Shown in pieces: positions 9,701 through 16,887 of a stretch of 64,000 nucleotides of DNA (position 1 is its first letter; every line of letters begins with the position of its first letter). The position numbers and the translations under genes are program-made. The stretch is taken from assembly GCA_023386865.1 (NCBI GenBank), contig JAEWIV010000363.1:20782-84781 (forward strand). The letters run 5' to 3'. The stretch is from Pseudomonadota bacterium. GTDB lineage: Bacteria > Pseudomonadota > Alphaproteobacteria > Reyranellales > Reyranellaceae. A model generated the notes under the pieces. The model worked only from the letters and a program-made list of their open reading frames with translations. It was not told the origin of the DNA and did no database searches.

Positions 9701-9951
9701 GCCGCGATCAGCATCGAGCGAAACACGCTGGAGCGCCGCCGAGCCCACCACTTGGACATCTGATAGATGGGCTTGCCCGCGTTGCCCTCAATGACAGCAA
9801 CTTGATTGACCGGCAGGATCGGGAAATCCACCTCCAGACAAGTTTTCGGGCGGTTAGGGTCGTTGAAATCAACTGTCTCCAGCGTGACGGCCTTGCCTGC
9901 GCCGACGGCCTTGGCGACTTCTTGTCCGAGCAGTTCTTTCTTGGTGGCCAT
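6733..9951 (-). CDS. DUF1156 anti-phage adenine-specific DNA methylase
   Basis: This is a 1072-aa methylase of the DUF1156/COG1743 kind that is found in anti-phage loci (the PglX-like enzyme of type 3 BREX belongs to this kind). An N-terminal DUF1156 region (WWARRRSSVFRSML) precedes the SAM motif (DIFMGGGTT, about 120). Several zinc-ribbon CxxC pairs lie between about 225 and 430. The catalytic DPPF tetrad (ITDPPFGDLL) is near 690. It should mark host DNA and so allow self/non-self discrimination. ATG at 9951 is preferred to the TTG at 9960 because AAGGA lies 9 nt before the ATG. It follows the PglZ gene by 12 bp. Its central part reads more A+T-rich than its ends. Confidence 0.85.
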   Translation of the reverse strand: MATKKELLGQEVAKAVGAGKAVTLETVDFNDPNRPKTCLEVDFPILPVNQVAVIEGNAGKPIYQMSKWWARRRSSVFRSMLIAAAAKAPDDPSHTAKLVWDSYYANHQKKGAFKHLKVADIFMGGGTTLVEGSRLGMQMVGNDLNPVAWFVVMQALANVDLEEVKKLLTDIEAEVKPQIMPYYYCDGPEGEKGKWTHLPSNKAMPADFDPFAIPRDERKDYRYEGPEIIYTFWAKHGPCQVTGCGHRTPIMTSPVMAVKTLTVKHWARTCGKCGEAFDVEEEAARMSPDAPLYVAPTESPYSVLDRKKGVTCPHCGHAVLANLGKGQNKKVELSLLVHPQWLAGEAKQDAKGQPYGGSAQDDVAATTRWDAARAAKIRLLEVRGTLPDEVTDPETGITFKTGDSEGTVQKQGHFTCRACGTMKDQVSSFSATGKTGPMAAYAIQGYTRKRDEAGKPYGGRFFAAFDDVLARQYDEALSEWAQRKDNDLSHYWPKDSKIPKGHEAHQRRPLDQHGYFYWSDFFNPRQLLVHAQLLKAIATVGNYEWKVREYVLGAFQQYLRNQCLFSFWNPQRDTPEPMFSNNNFHPKTTAIENCVFPKLGRGNWASSAEGIIEGRNWAIHPWEAVSVEGLKRKDASLANGISGKSEKVFPTDPVGDVQVSCGSSTEITQLADGSQDLVITDPPFGDLLQYSELSDFFYVWLRLALKDKYPEYFRAEYTPKSLEAVSNKFREPEDPNGFYQRLLTQCWREAYRALKPSGILAFTFHHSEDEPWVAVLESLFDAGYYLEATYPIRSDETKGEGQFGAQKVEYDIIHVCRKRTEEPKPVSWGRMRREVMADVRQLQAMLENHAKEGLPAADLQVIRRGKALEYFSRHYGKVYVDEGRAISVKDALIGINQLIDEDADKGKEPPPVNAEPMTRQFLRTFGVAAELKRDQLQKFLKGSITTPDEFVQRGWCAEKNKVFKRTDPLDFAREWSGKHRRRLTSDLDQALVLIGACVDGSGINASDTLKNENFKPHVALRPLLEWLHRNSPNQAGRNAASRAVSIYNAWQASQAPQPVQGSLFDDDGDYKQ

Positions 9952-9963
9952 CAACAGCAATCC

Positions 9964-10953
9964 TTATTTGGTCAGCGCTACGAAGGGCGACAGCACTTCA
10001 AGCAGCGACAGGCCACCATGAGTGAGCGTCGGGTAGCCGCCCTGACTGCGCCATTTCCTGCGACCAAGAGCCAATAGATAGGCGCCATGCGCACTGTTGA
10101 TCTGCAATGCCACAGGCGGCACAAAAGGGCCGATGTCACCCATGCTGGGTTTGCTGCGCCCGCTGGAAAACGTCTGCTTCAGGAACTGGCCGACCTCGCC
10201 ATCCGCATCTGGGAAGTAGCCGGTGGCGGCGTACCCATGGTCGGACGTGATGACGAGCCGACGGCCATTAGCGAGACGCTCGACGAAAGCCCAGAAATCG
10301 TCACTGCTCAGTTGCTCGGCCACGTCTTTCGTCAGCGACTCTAGCCCTTGGCCTGGACCAGAACCGTCGTGCAACTTGGCGTCGGGCCAGTGATGCCAAA
10401 AGATCTGATTTGGCGTACTGCCGACCAGTGCTTCACAATCTTTCCAAGGCAGATCGACGGTTTCCGTCTGCGCCGGTTGCAGTTTGTGAGACAAGCCGCC
10501 GCCGTTGTTCTGTAGCTTGCTACGGCTGGCGAAGCCGAGCGCACGGGCGAATTCATCGGTTTCGCCGGGCAGCTCGGAGGCGTTGGCGCTGACCTCGTGA
10601 ATCGCGAAGCCTCGCGACTTCGCGCCCTGTATCAGCCACGGCAGTTCGCGCAACGAAAGACCATCGAGAATCAACACCGCCTTGGCGCCAAAGGGTTCGG
10701 CCCACCAGCGCACCAAGCGATCCGAGGTGCGCTCGACGTTTCTGTCGAAGGCTTGCCACAAATCCCAACCACTGGAGGACAGAAACAAATCCAGCTCGCC
10801 GATTTCGCGATCGCGCCTGACGACCTCACTGGGCGCGTTGCCTGCGGCCAGCGGCTTCTTTGCAATCTCGACTGCGTGACCGACGATGACGCGCCAAGCG
10901 TCAGCATCCGAACCTTGCGCCAGGGCGTGCAATGCGGCTGCGGTCAGCGCCAT
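9964..10953 (-). CDS. Short PglZ-fold (alkaline phosphatase-like) protein
   Basis: This 329-aa protein carries the landmarks of PglZ proteins. These are a metal-site strand VLILDGLSLRELPWL at about 90-105, a second site VITSDHGYAATG at about 235, and the C-terminal HGGLSLLEVLSPFVAL. PglZ is the common core protein of BREX and PGL systems and has an alkaline-phosphatase-like fold. At 329 aa this copy is less than half the usual BREX length and appears to consist only of the core domain. Its ATG overlaps the TAA of the DUF499 gene by one base. Its role is presumably structural or as a metal-dependent phosphodiesterase within the defence complex. Confidence 0.8.
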   Translation of the reverse strand: MALTAAALHALAQGSDADAWRVIVGHAVEIAKKPLAAGNAPSEVVRRDREIGELDLFLSSSGWDLWQAFDRNVERTSDRLVRWWAEPFGAKAVLILDGLSLRELPWLIQGAKSRGFAIHEVSANASELPGETDEFARALGFASRSKLQNNGGGLSHKLQPAQTETVDLPWKDCEALVGSTPNQIFWHHWPDAKLHDGSGPGQGLESLTKDVAEQLSSDDFWAFVERLANGRRLVITSDHGYAATGYFPDADGEVGQFLKQTFSSGRSKPSMGDIGPFVPPVALQINSAHGAYLLALGRRKWRSQGGYPTLTHGGLSLLEVLSPFVALTK

Positions 10954-13685
10954 TAGCCGTCCTCCTTCTCAAGGTTCAACTCGAAGGTCATGCCTTCGGG
11001 CAGCTTCTTGAGCAGCTCCTTGAGCTGTGCGCCGGTGGCGGTGGAGACCTTGATGGACACCTCGGCCACCTTGGTGGCCGGGCCGATGCCCCAGCCTTCG
11101 ATCTTGCCGATCAGGTTGAGCGGAGACGTGGCAGGGTTTGACAGTGGAATGCGCAGTTTGGCGATGCCGCCATCGCCGCCGAAGATTCCACCCGGCGGGA
11201 CGCCAGGAGGAGTGCCGGTGGTCTCATCACCTCCGGGCGGAGGCGGCACCGGTGGCGGCGCACCATCTTCGCCGAATATTCCGCCACCTGTTGGCGGCGA
11301 CGCCGGAGGCGTGGCGCCTCCCGTAGCAGGCACCGCCGAGGGCAGCATCACGAACACGTCGTCGAGGTGGCGCCCCGTGAGCGAGAGCTTGGGACGCAGG
11401 CGCCGCCACGCGGTGTCTTCATCCTCACCCGGATGGGTTTGCAGGTACTCCATGCCGCGCACGTTGATGGCGACCTTGCCCTTGGCGCACAGGCGCAGCA
11501 GGCGCTCCTTCATCGCGGTTTCGCCCAGCCACGGCATGCAGTCCTGCCCTGCAGGACGCGGCTCTTGCAGTTCGCGCAGCAGCTTGCCGACCGATTCGTT
11601 GTTTTTGGCGAATTCGAGTACCAGTTCCTCGAAGTCCTCCGGCACGAAGAGATCGCTGGTCAGCGCTTCTTCGATAGCCTCGGGAATCTGCGAACCCTGC
11701 TTCTCCAGACGCTCGACGCTGAATCTGCATTGCGCGGGGTCGGCAAAATTCCACCGATACAGTACCGCAAAGCGGTCGAACCGCTTCTTGAGGTTGTCGC
11801 GCAGCGTGTTCTCGAATTCCTTGTGCAGCCTCTTGTATTCGGGGTTCTGGCTACTCCATTCCTGCGCCTTCATCTCGGCGCGGGCGAGGACGAGCAGGTC
11901 ACGATCCAAAAAGGCGTTGGTGCTGCCCGCACGCGGCAACAGGAAACGCACGGTGTTGCGGCGCTTCTGCAACTGATCTTTGAGCCAACGACCCAGCGTG
12001 GGTTCGAGCTTTTCCGGTTCTTCTGGCAGCACAAGGATGGGCAGGCGGTCGTCCCACTTTTCGGGCTGCTCGGCTTCGTCGAGCGATGTCCACGGATCGG
12101 TAGCCCATGACTTCGGCAAGGCGATCACTCGGAAGGTCTTGGCGACTTCGTCGCTGCCGCCGATGACGTAGCGCACTTGTTTGGCGAGTTGCGCCAGGTC
12201 CGAGCCGTCGGTGAACAGCTTGTCGTTGCGCGCGTAGGCCATGAGCTTGGCGCGCGGGTTCTCTTCCTCGCGGAATAGCAGCTTGGTGGCTTCCTGGTGG
12301 ATGTTGAAGCTGTTCTCGACGATGGTGGCCAGCTCCACCTGGAAGGCATTGTCGTCCACCGGCTTGCTACGGGTAATGTCCAGTTGCAGGGTGGCGGGTT
12401 CCGCACCAGCGAGGTTGCCCACGGCAATCGAGCGCAGCCACAGCGCGCTGACGATCTCTTGCAGGTGCGGCGCGATGCTGGCGTGATCGTGCCGCGCTTC
12501 TTGCACCGAGATAATGTTCTGCTGCGCCTTCTCGCGCAGCGTCCGGTGGTGCTGGTTGGCCACTGCCTCCAGCAACGCGCCAATGCCGGAGGAGTCGTCG
12601 TCCAGCCGGAAGTCGGCGGCAGTGAGCACGGGCACGGCTTCGCCATGGCTCTTGTAAAGGTTGGCGAGGATGCGAATTAGGTCGCGAGTTTCCTGCGCGT
12701 CAGTGGCGATCAGCACCTGTTCTTCGAGAAGTCGCAGGAGGTGCGGCGCGTAGGGCCACGACTCTGTGAATTCGCGTCGCTTTCGATCCTGCTCGGCGGG
12801 CGGCACAGCCAGCAGACGGAAAGATTCGATGACATGCTGCGCCACTAGAGATTCAATGGTGCCGTTGGCAATCTGCAGGCGGTTGTCGAACAGTCGGTGC
12901 AGTAGCATCCGGCGGCGATCCTGCTGGATGCGTTCAGCGCTGCCGCCCCCCTTGAAGTCGATGGCGACAGGGTTGACGCGATGCACCTGCTGGTAGGCAT
13001 CGCTGCCGCCGTTGCGCACCGAGATCACCAGCACCAACAGATCAGGGCGCTGCTTGGCGATCTCTGAAAGAATCTGGATGAAGTTGAACGCCCAGTTCTT
13101 CCATGGGTACTGCTTGGTATTGGTGAGGCCGTCGTACCACGTCTGGAATTCGTCCAGCAGCAGCATCGTCGGCTTGTTCTCCAACAGCTCGATGACGAGT
13201 TTGTCGGATGGGATTTCGGTCTTGGATGCGCCTTGGCCTTCCCACTTGCCCTTGATGAAGGTGCCATGCGGATGGTTCTCGAACAGCACATCCCACAAGA
13301 ACTTGTAGCGCTGGCGGTGCAGGCTCTCGCCGATGACATGCATCCCATTGCGTAGCGCAATCTTGCCAATATTGGGTGCGGCCAACGTGGTTGCCCAGAC
13401 ATTGAGCCACGCGCTGGTCGATGCCGGGTCAGTCACCGCGTGGTAGAGCGCGGCCATCAAGTGCGACTTTCCCAGCCCGCGTTCACCGATCACGACCACT
13501 GGGCGACCCTGGTTTGGACCGACAGCTTCAATGCCCTTCAGCAGATCGTGCGTGGGATATGTGATTTTCAGAAACTGCTCGGCCGCAACCTGGGTTGCGC
13601 CGGTGTGCTGATCGTTGGACAGCTCGATGGCTGTTCCCCTGAGGCGCTTGCCCCGGAATTCTTCTCGTAGAGTTAGTCCCAGCAT
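10953..13685 (-). CDS. DUF499 anti-phage AAA+ ATPase (BrxC-like)
   Basis: This 910-aa ATPase has Walker A in VVIGERGLGKSHL (about 70) and Walker B in MLLLDEFQTWYDG (about 175). A long helical region follows, then a Pro/Gly-rich linker (about 770-835) before a small C-terminal beta-rich domain. This matches the DUF499 proteins of phage-defence islands, which are relatives of BrxC/PglY. The start is set at the ATG at 13685, which overlaps the HTH gene stop as TGATG with GGGGG 6 nt upstream; a GTG three bases earlier is also possible. It is the largest component after the methylase and probably the motor or scaffold of the complex. Confidence 0.85.
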   Translation of the reverse strand: MLGLTLREEFRGKRLRGTAIELSNDQHTGATQVAAEQFLKITYPTHDLLKGIEAVGPNQGRPVVVIGERGLGKSHLMAALYHAVTDPASTSAWLNVWATTLAAPNIGKIALRNGMHVIGESLHRQRYKFLWDVLFENHPHGTFIKGKWEGQGASKTEIPSDKLVIELLENKPTMLLLDEFQTWYDGLTNTKQYPWKNWAFNFIQILSEIAKQRPDLLVLVISVRNGGSDAYQQVHRVNPVAIDFKGGGSAERIQQDRRRMLLHRLFDNRLQIANGTIESLVAQHVIESFRLLAVPPAEQDRKRREFTESWPYAPHLLRLLEEQVLIATDAQETRDLIRILANLYKSHGEAVPVLTAADFRLDDDSSGIGALLEAVANQHHRTLREKAQQNIISVQEARHDHASIAPHLQEIVSALWLRSIAVGNLAGAEPATLQLDITRSKPVDDNAFQVELATIVENSFNIHQEATKLLFREEENPRAKLMAYARNDKLFTDGSDLAQLAKQVRYVIGGSDEVAKTFRVIALPKSWATDPWTSLDEAEQPEKWDDRLPILVLPEEPEKLEPTLGRWLKDQLQKRRNTVRFLLPRAGSTNAFLDRDLLVLARAEMKAQEWSSQNPEYKRLHKEFENTLRDNLKKRFDRFAVLYRWNFADPAQCRFSVERLEKQGSQIPEAIEEALTSDLFVPEDFEELVLEFAKNNESVGKLLRELQEPRPAGQDCMPWLGETAMKERLLRLCAKGKVAINVRGMEYLQTHPGEDEDTAWRRLRPKLSLTGRHLDDVFVMLPSAVPATGGATPPASPPTGGGIFGEDGAPPPVPPPPGGDETTGTPPGVPPGGIFGGDGGIAKLRIPLSNPATSPLNLIGKIEGWGIGPATKVAEVSIKVSTATGAQLKELLKKLPEGMTFELNLEKEDG

Positions 13686-13978
13686 CACGTTCCCCCGCTT
13701 TCCGTGGGTGAGGTACGGAAAGGCTCAACCTTGATCGTCTTGGCCGACCGCCTGACTTCCGCCAGCTCATGGTCGAGCTGCCGCATCAGCCACTCGCGCG
13801 CGGGGGTGCCGAACGCCTTTTCCAGCCGGACGGCCATCTCGGGCGAGATCCCCGACCGACCGTTCAGCAAATTGCTTAGAGTCTGCCTATCAACCCCGAG
13901 CACGCGGGCAGCGTCGGTTACGCTCAATCCGTTCTTTTCTATGCAAGCCTGTCGAACGGTTTCCCCTGGATGCGTCAT
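13685..13978 (-). CDS. HigA/VapI-like HTH protein, lead gene of defence operon
   Basis: This 97-aa protein of the HigA-type addiction-module antidote family (XRE HTH) starts MTHPGETVR. The helix-turn-helix is LSVTDAARVLGVDRQTLSNLLNGRSGIS (residues about 17-43), given here only as its extent, followed by the typical MAVRLEKAFGT. No HigB-type toxin gene is next to it. Instead it is fused by a TGATG overlap to the DUF499 ATPase. It therefore probably acts as an autorepressor that controls expression of the defence operon rather than as an antitoxin. A longer frame extends upstream but runs over the presumed promoter, so the internal ATG is used. Confidence 0.8.
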   Translation of the reverse strand: MTHPGETVRQACIEKNGLSVTDAARVLGVDRQTLSNLLNGRSGISPEMAVRLEKAFGTPAREWLMRQLDHELAEVRRSAKTIKVEPFRTSPTESGGT

Positions 13979-14034
13979 GTCTTCGAGTAATGTTTTGCCC
14001 CCGCACAGAAGATATAGTGACAATCGACACTCGA

Positions 14035-14046
14035 CAACCATTGTTG
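14035..14046. promoter_or_regulatory. Dyad in promoter region of defence operon
   Basis: caaccattgttg forms an imperfect dyad (CAAC/GTTG arms) about 57 bp upstream of the HTH start. On the reverse strand TTGTCG and a TATATC-like box follow it toward the gene, which would make a weak promoter. The dyad is a candidate operator for the HigA-like protein. Spacing and match are not strong enough to be certain. Confidence 0.35.
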
Positions 14047-14092
14047 AATGCCCCGACCAAGCTTCCCGGCATACGGGTACCGGCCAGGCGCG

Positions 14093-14390
14093 CATGTGGT
14101 TACGCTCATCATCTTGTTCGGCGTGGACGTGAAGCTCGCTGGTAGCCTCTCTTTGGCGATCAGCCTGCCGACCATGCTGGTTGGGCTTCGGCCGCTATAG
14201 TCGGCTCAGCACATTCGCAGTGCTGCGGTTCAATCGGCGTTTCGTGGCCGCCAGGGCCCTCGGCTCCGTGGTCGGCAGCTTCGTCGGCGCTCAATTGCTC
14301 GGGATCATCCCCAATGCCGTTTCGCTGCCCGCGTTAGCGCTGGTACTGCTGGTGTCTTCGGTCAAACTTTGGCTGCACTGCAGAACGTGA
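14093..14390 (+). pseudogene. TauE/SafE permease remnant (5'-truncated, frameshifted)
   Basis: The forward strand encodes the C-terminal half of a sulfite-exporter TauE/SafE family permease. The part VVTLIILFGVDVKLAGSL and the following SLAISLPTMLVG are in one frame, and GRYSRLSTFAVLRFNRRFV onward to the end is in the next. One extra base near 14182 separates them, and the first frame stops at a TAG at about 14190. Nothing homologous precedes 14093, where the promoter region of the defence operon begins. The gene was therefore cut by the island and later decayed. Confidence 0.75.
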
Positions 14391-14424
14391 AGTAGGACAC
14401 TGGCCCTCTAATTAGGACAGCACC

Positions 14425-14444
14425 GAGCCTCCTTGGGGAGGCTC
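14425..14444. terminator. Hairpin after permease remnant
   Basis: gagcctccttggggaggctc folds into an 8-bp stem with a short loop, followed within 10 nt on the + strand by a tttt run. It is a plausible weak intrinsic terminator of the decayed permease gene. Confidence 0.4.
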
Positions 14445-14507
14445 TCGGCAGTTTTCACACAGCCTGTCACGTGGCCCCCAAAGGAGGAACGCCCAGGGAA
14501 CGGATTC

Positions 14508-14530
14508 ACGCCCCCGGTGTCTGGGGGCGT
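14508..14530 (-). terminator. Hairpin downstream of tRNA-Met
   Basis: acgccccc and gggggcgt form a perfect 8-bp G+C stem with a 7-nt loop, 37 bp beyond the 3' end of the leftward tRNA. On the reverse strand no U-run follows directly. It may end the tRNA transcript, but termination efficiency is uncertain. Confidence 0.4.
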
Positions 14531-14566
14531 AAATAAAACCCTGATTTCATTGAAGAAAACGGGAGT

Positions 14567-14643
14567 TGGTAGCTGGGGGCGGACTTGAACCGCCGACCCC
14601 GGCATTATGAGTGCCGTGCTCTAACCAGCTGAGCTACCCAGCC
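14567..14643 (-). tRNA. tRNA-Met (CAT), elongator type
   Basis: A 77-nt cloverleaf is readable on the reverse strand. It has an acceptor stem GGCTGGG/CCCAGCT (closing with one G-U pair), a D arm TAGCTCAGCTGG, an anticodon stem GGCA/TGCC around loop CTCATAA, a T arm with GTTCAAGTC, and an encoded CCA end. The anticodon CAT is at 14607-14609. The ACTCATAATG loop and GGGTC variable region resemble elongator Met more than initiator (no CCCGC-type features) or Ile2. The 3' end faces the accessory island. Confidence 0.93.
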
Positions 14644-14698
14644 ACGGGTGGGCGCTTTTATGCGGAGGGGTGGCGGAGTGTCAAGAAACGCCGCGTCG

Positions 14699-15058
14699 CT
14701 ATTTCTCGCGCATCGTGCGTTCGTCCCACAAGCGCACGACATAGCCGTCGGGATCGACCAGTTCGGGCCCATAGCCCCAGAAATTCTTCTTCGGACCGGT
14801 AGCGAAAACGACCCCGCGCGCTGTCCATTCGGCGAAGGTCTTGTCGACATCGTCGACCTGGAACCACAGCGCAATGCCGTTCGGCGCCACGCCCGCCCTC
14901 TCCTCCAGGAAGATCGCAAAGCCGTCGCCGTCCTGCAACGCAACCGCCTGCCGGGCCGGAATCTCGAACTCGACCTCGAGCCCGAGCGTCGCGACGTACC
15001 ACTGACGGGAGCGGTCGAGATTGCCGACCGGCAAGGCGAGATGATCGAACTTCATCAT
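14699..15058 (-). CDS. VOC (glyoxalase/bleomycin-resistance) family protein
   Basis: This 119-aa protein forms one VOC module pair. The [16 protein letters not shown] opening carries a metal-ligand His, [16 protein letters not shown] marks the middle, and the [14 protein letters not shown] ending carries a possible acidic ligand. VOC proteins are metal-dependent lyases, dioxygenases or binding proteins, and the substrate cannot be told. Its ATG overlaps the mnmA stop (ATGA), so the two are co-translated; no functional link between them is evident. Confidence 0.8.
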   Translation of the reverse strand: MMKFDHLALPVGNLDRSRQWYVATLGLEVEFEIPARQAVALQDGDGFAIFLEERAGVAPNGIALWFQVDDVDKTFAEWTARGVVFATGPKKNFWGYGPELVDPDGYVVRLWDERTMREK

Positions 15059-16185
15059 GGCGCGAAGCGCCGGATGAAGCCGCCACCCAGCACCCGGCTG
15101 CCGTTCCCGGCATCGTAGATCACGCAGGCCTGGCCCGGCGAGACGCCGATTTCGGGCTCCGCGAAACGCACGATCGCTCCGTCGGCCGTGAGACGAATCT
15201 CAGCCGTTCGCAGCGCCTGCGAGGAACGCACGCGGACCATCGCCGGCAGCGCGCGGTCGAGCCGCGGGCCGAGCCAGTTCACGTCATAAAGGGTGATTTC
15301 GTCGCGGCCCAGAGCCGAGCGCGGCCCGACCACGACCCGGCGCGTCTCAGGCTCGAGCCGCACGACGTAAAGCGGATCGTTGTCCGCGCCCTCGCGCGCT
15401 CCCAGCGCCAGGCCGCGGCGCTGTCCCACCGTGAAACGCACGATGCCGTCATGGCGGCCGACGATGCGGCCATGCAGATCGACGATGTCCCCCGGCTCGG
15501 CCGACTCCGGCCGCAGCTTCTGCACCACCGAGGCGTAGTCGCCGTTCGGCACGAAGCAGATGTCCTGGCTGTCGGGCTTGTCGGCGACGGCGAGTCCATA
15601 GCGCTCGGCCAGTGCGCGAGTCTCGCTCTTGGGCATGTGGCCGAGCGGAAAGCGCAGGAAGTCGAGCTGCTCGGCGGTCGTGCCGAACAGGAAGTAGCTC
15701 TGGTCGCGCGCAGGATCGGCGCCGCGATGCAGCTCGGGCCCCGCCTCGCCGGCCATGCGCTGCACGTAGTGGCCGGTCGCCAGCGCGTCGGCCCCGAGCT
15801 CGCGCGCTGTCCGCAGCAGGTCGCGGAACTTCACCGTGCGATTGCAGGCAATGCACGGCACCGGGGTCTCGCCACGCACATAGGAGTCTGCGAACGAGTC
15901 CATGACTTCCGCGCGGAAGCGGCTTTCGTAGTCGAGCACATAGTGCGGGATGGCCAGCCGCTCCGCGACGTGGCGTGCATCCTGGATGTCCTGCCCGGCG
16001 CAACATGCGCCCACCCTGCCCACCGCCACGCCATGGTCGTAAAGCTGCAGGGTGATGCCTACGACGTCGTAGCCCTGCTCCTTCAGCAGCGCCGCCGTGA
16101 CCGACGAATCAACGCCGCCCGACATCGCGACAACCACGCGGGTGTCGCCGGGCGCCTTGTCGATATCGAGGGAATTCCGGGCCAT
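15055..16185 (-). CDS. mnmA: tRNA-specific 2-thiouridylase MnmA
   Basis: This 376-aa cytoplasmic enzyme uses ATP and sulfur relayed from IscS to thiolate U34 of Lys, Glu and Gln tRNAs. The PP-loop SGGVDSS is at about 22-28. The catalytic Cys pair is visible in [10 protein letters not shown] (about 110) and DSQDICFV (about 205). The C-terminal beta-barrel ends the protein. The start [10 protein letters not shown] at 16185 is preferred over frames extending to 16305, because those run through a long hairpin. Its sulfur donor operon (isc) lies 6 kb upstream on the same strand. Confidence 0.95.
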   Translation of the reverse strand: MARNSLDIDKAPGDTRVVVAMSGGVDSSVTAALLKEQGYDVVGITLQLYDHGVAVGRVGACCAGQDIQDARHVAERLAIPHYVLDYESRFRAEVMDSFADSYVRGETPVPCIACNRTVKFRDLLRTARELGADALATGHYVQRMAGEAGPELHRGADPARDQSYFLFGTTAEQLDFLRFPLGHMPKSETRALAERYGLAVADKPDSQDICFVPNGDYASVVQKLRPESAEPGDIVDLHGRIVGRHDGIVRFTVGQRRGLALGAREGADNDPLYVVRLEPETRRVVVGPRSALGRDEITLYDVNWLGPRLDRALPAMVRVRSSQALRTAEIRLTADGAIVRFAEPEIGVSPGQACVIYDAGNGSRVLGGGFIRRFAP

Positions 16186-16243
16186 GGCCGGGCCTATATA
16201 GGCCCCGAGGCGGCCACCCGCCAGATATGCGACGCGCGCCAAA

Positions 16244-16283
16244 GCATGATGGGTCCAGCTGGTATCAGCTGGACCCATCATGC
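16244..16283 (-). terminator. Perfect 17-bp hairpin upstream of mnmA
   Basis: gcatgatgggtccagct is repeated as its exact complement across a 6-nt loop. It lies between the lipoprotein gene and mnmA, and ctctttc follows on the + side. It could stop transcription in either direction or shape the mnmA leader. It is one of three unusually long intergenic hairpins in the window. Confidence 0.55.
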
Positions 16284-16312
16284 CTCTTTCAACACGCATC
16301 CCCAATGCGCGC

Positions 16313-16359
16313 GAATGAGAAGAGATGGAACCGCGGGCGGTTCCATCTCTTTCTCATTC
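16313..16359 (-). terminator. About 21-bp hairpin downstream of glycine-zipper lipoprotein
   Basis: The arms at 16313-16333 and 16338-16359 pair over 21 bases with one bulge around the 4-nt loop cggg; the inner 13 bp (agagatggaaccg) are perfect. It begins 5 bp after the lipoprotein stop, the usual place for an intrinsic terminator of the leftward gene. Confidence 0.6.
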
Positions 16360-16363
16360 CGCT

Positions 16364-16873
16364 CTAGTCCCGCCGATAGCCGGTGTCGCGCACGGCCTTG
16401 GCCACGCCGTTGCGGTTGTAGACGATCGCCACCCGGTCGCCCATCTGGACGTCGCCGTCGTCGGGCTGGGCGATGGTCACCCGCTGGCCGTTGTCCTTCT
16501 GCACCGTCACTTCGATACCGCGGCGCGGCGCGTTCTGGTCGATCGCCGTGCCGGCAATGCCACCGGCGACCGCGCCGAGCAGCCCGCCGACCACCGCGCC
16601 GCCCACCGAGTTGGTGGTGGCCCCGCCGATCGCGGCACCACCGACGGCACCGACGCCGCCGCCGATCAGGGTACCGTCGCTCACGCCCGTATTGCCGCTC
16701 CTGATCGGCACTTCCCGGATGGCGATCACGCGCCCGTTCTCGCCGCGATAGCCACCGGCCGCCGACGTATTGACGACGCCGGGCTGCACGGCGCCGCTGC
16801 TGCCGTTGCAAGCACCAAGAGCGCCGGCAAGCGCCACGGGCACCAGCAGGCTGAGCAACAACTTGCCGAACAT
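16364..16873 (-). CDS. Glycine-zipper outer-membrane lipoprotein (17-kDa/SlyB type)
   Basis: This 169-aa lipoprotein has a signal peptide ending in the lipobox LGAC (Cys about 21). A short linker leads to a glycine-zipper segment of GxxxG repeats at about 70-110 (GGGVGAVGGAAIGG ... GGLLGAVAGGIAG). A C-terminal domain follows with EVTVQKDNGQ and DDGDVQMGDRV. Such proteins sit in the outer membrane and help envelope integrity. ATG 16873 is chosen because AAAGGA lies 7 nt upstream; an ATG at 16891 has no such site. It is a tandem paralogue of the next gene. Confidence 0.85.
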   Translation of the reverse strand: MFGKLLLSLLVPVALAGALGACNGSSGAVQPGVVNTSAAGGYRGENGRVIAIREVPIRSGNTGVSDGTLIGGGVGAVGGAAIGGATTNSVGGAVVGGLLGAVAGGIAGTAIDQNAPRRGIEVTVQKDNGQRVTIAQPDDGDVQMGDRVAIVYNRNGVAKAVRDTGYRRD

Positions 16874-16887
16874 TCTTGGTCCTTTTC

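Noticed and set aside
3449..13978. Canonical DISARM or canonical BREX
   Set aside because: DrmA/DrmB (DUF1998) and the PLD protein are missing for DISARM; BrxA, BrxB, BrxL and full-length PglZ are missing for BREX, so only the looser label is used.
13685..13978. HigBA toxin-antitoxin module
   Set aside because: No toxin-sized RelE/HigB frame lies on either side of the HTH gene; the neighbours are the DUF499 gene and the permease remnant.
14181..14390. A separate 69-aa membrane protein
   Set aside because: It is the second half of the frameshifted TauE/SafE remnant, not an independent gene.
14391..14430. Insertion-sequence end around the words taggacactgg and taattaggacagc
   Set aside because: The words look like an IS terminal repeat, but no transposase, no second end and no target duplication are visible.
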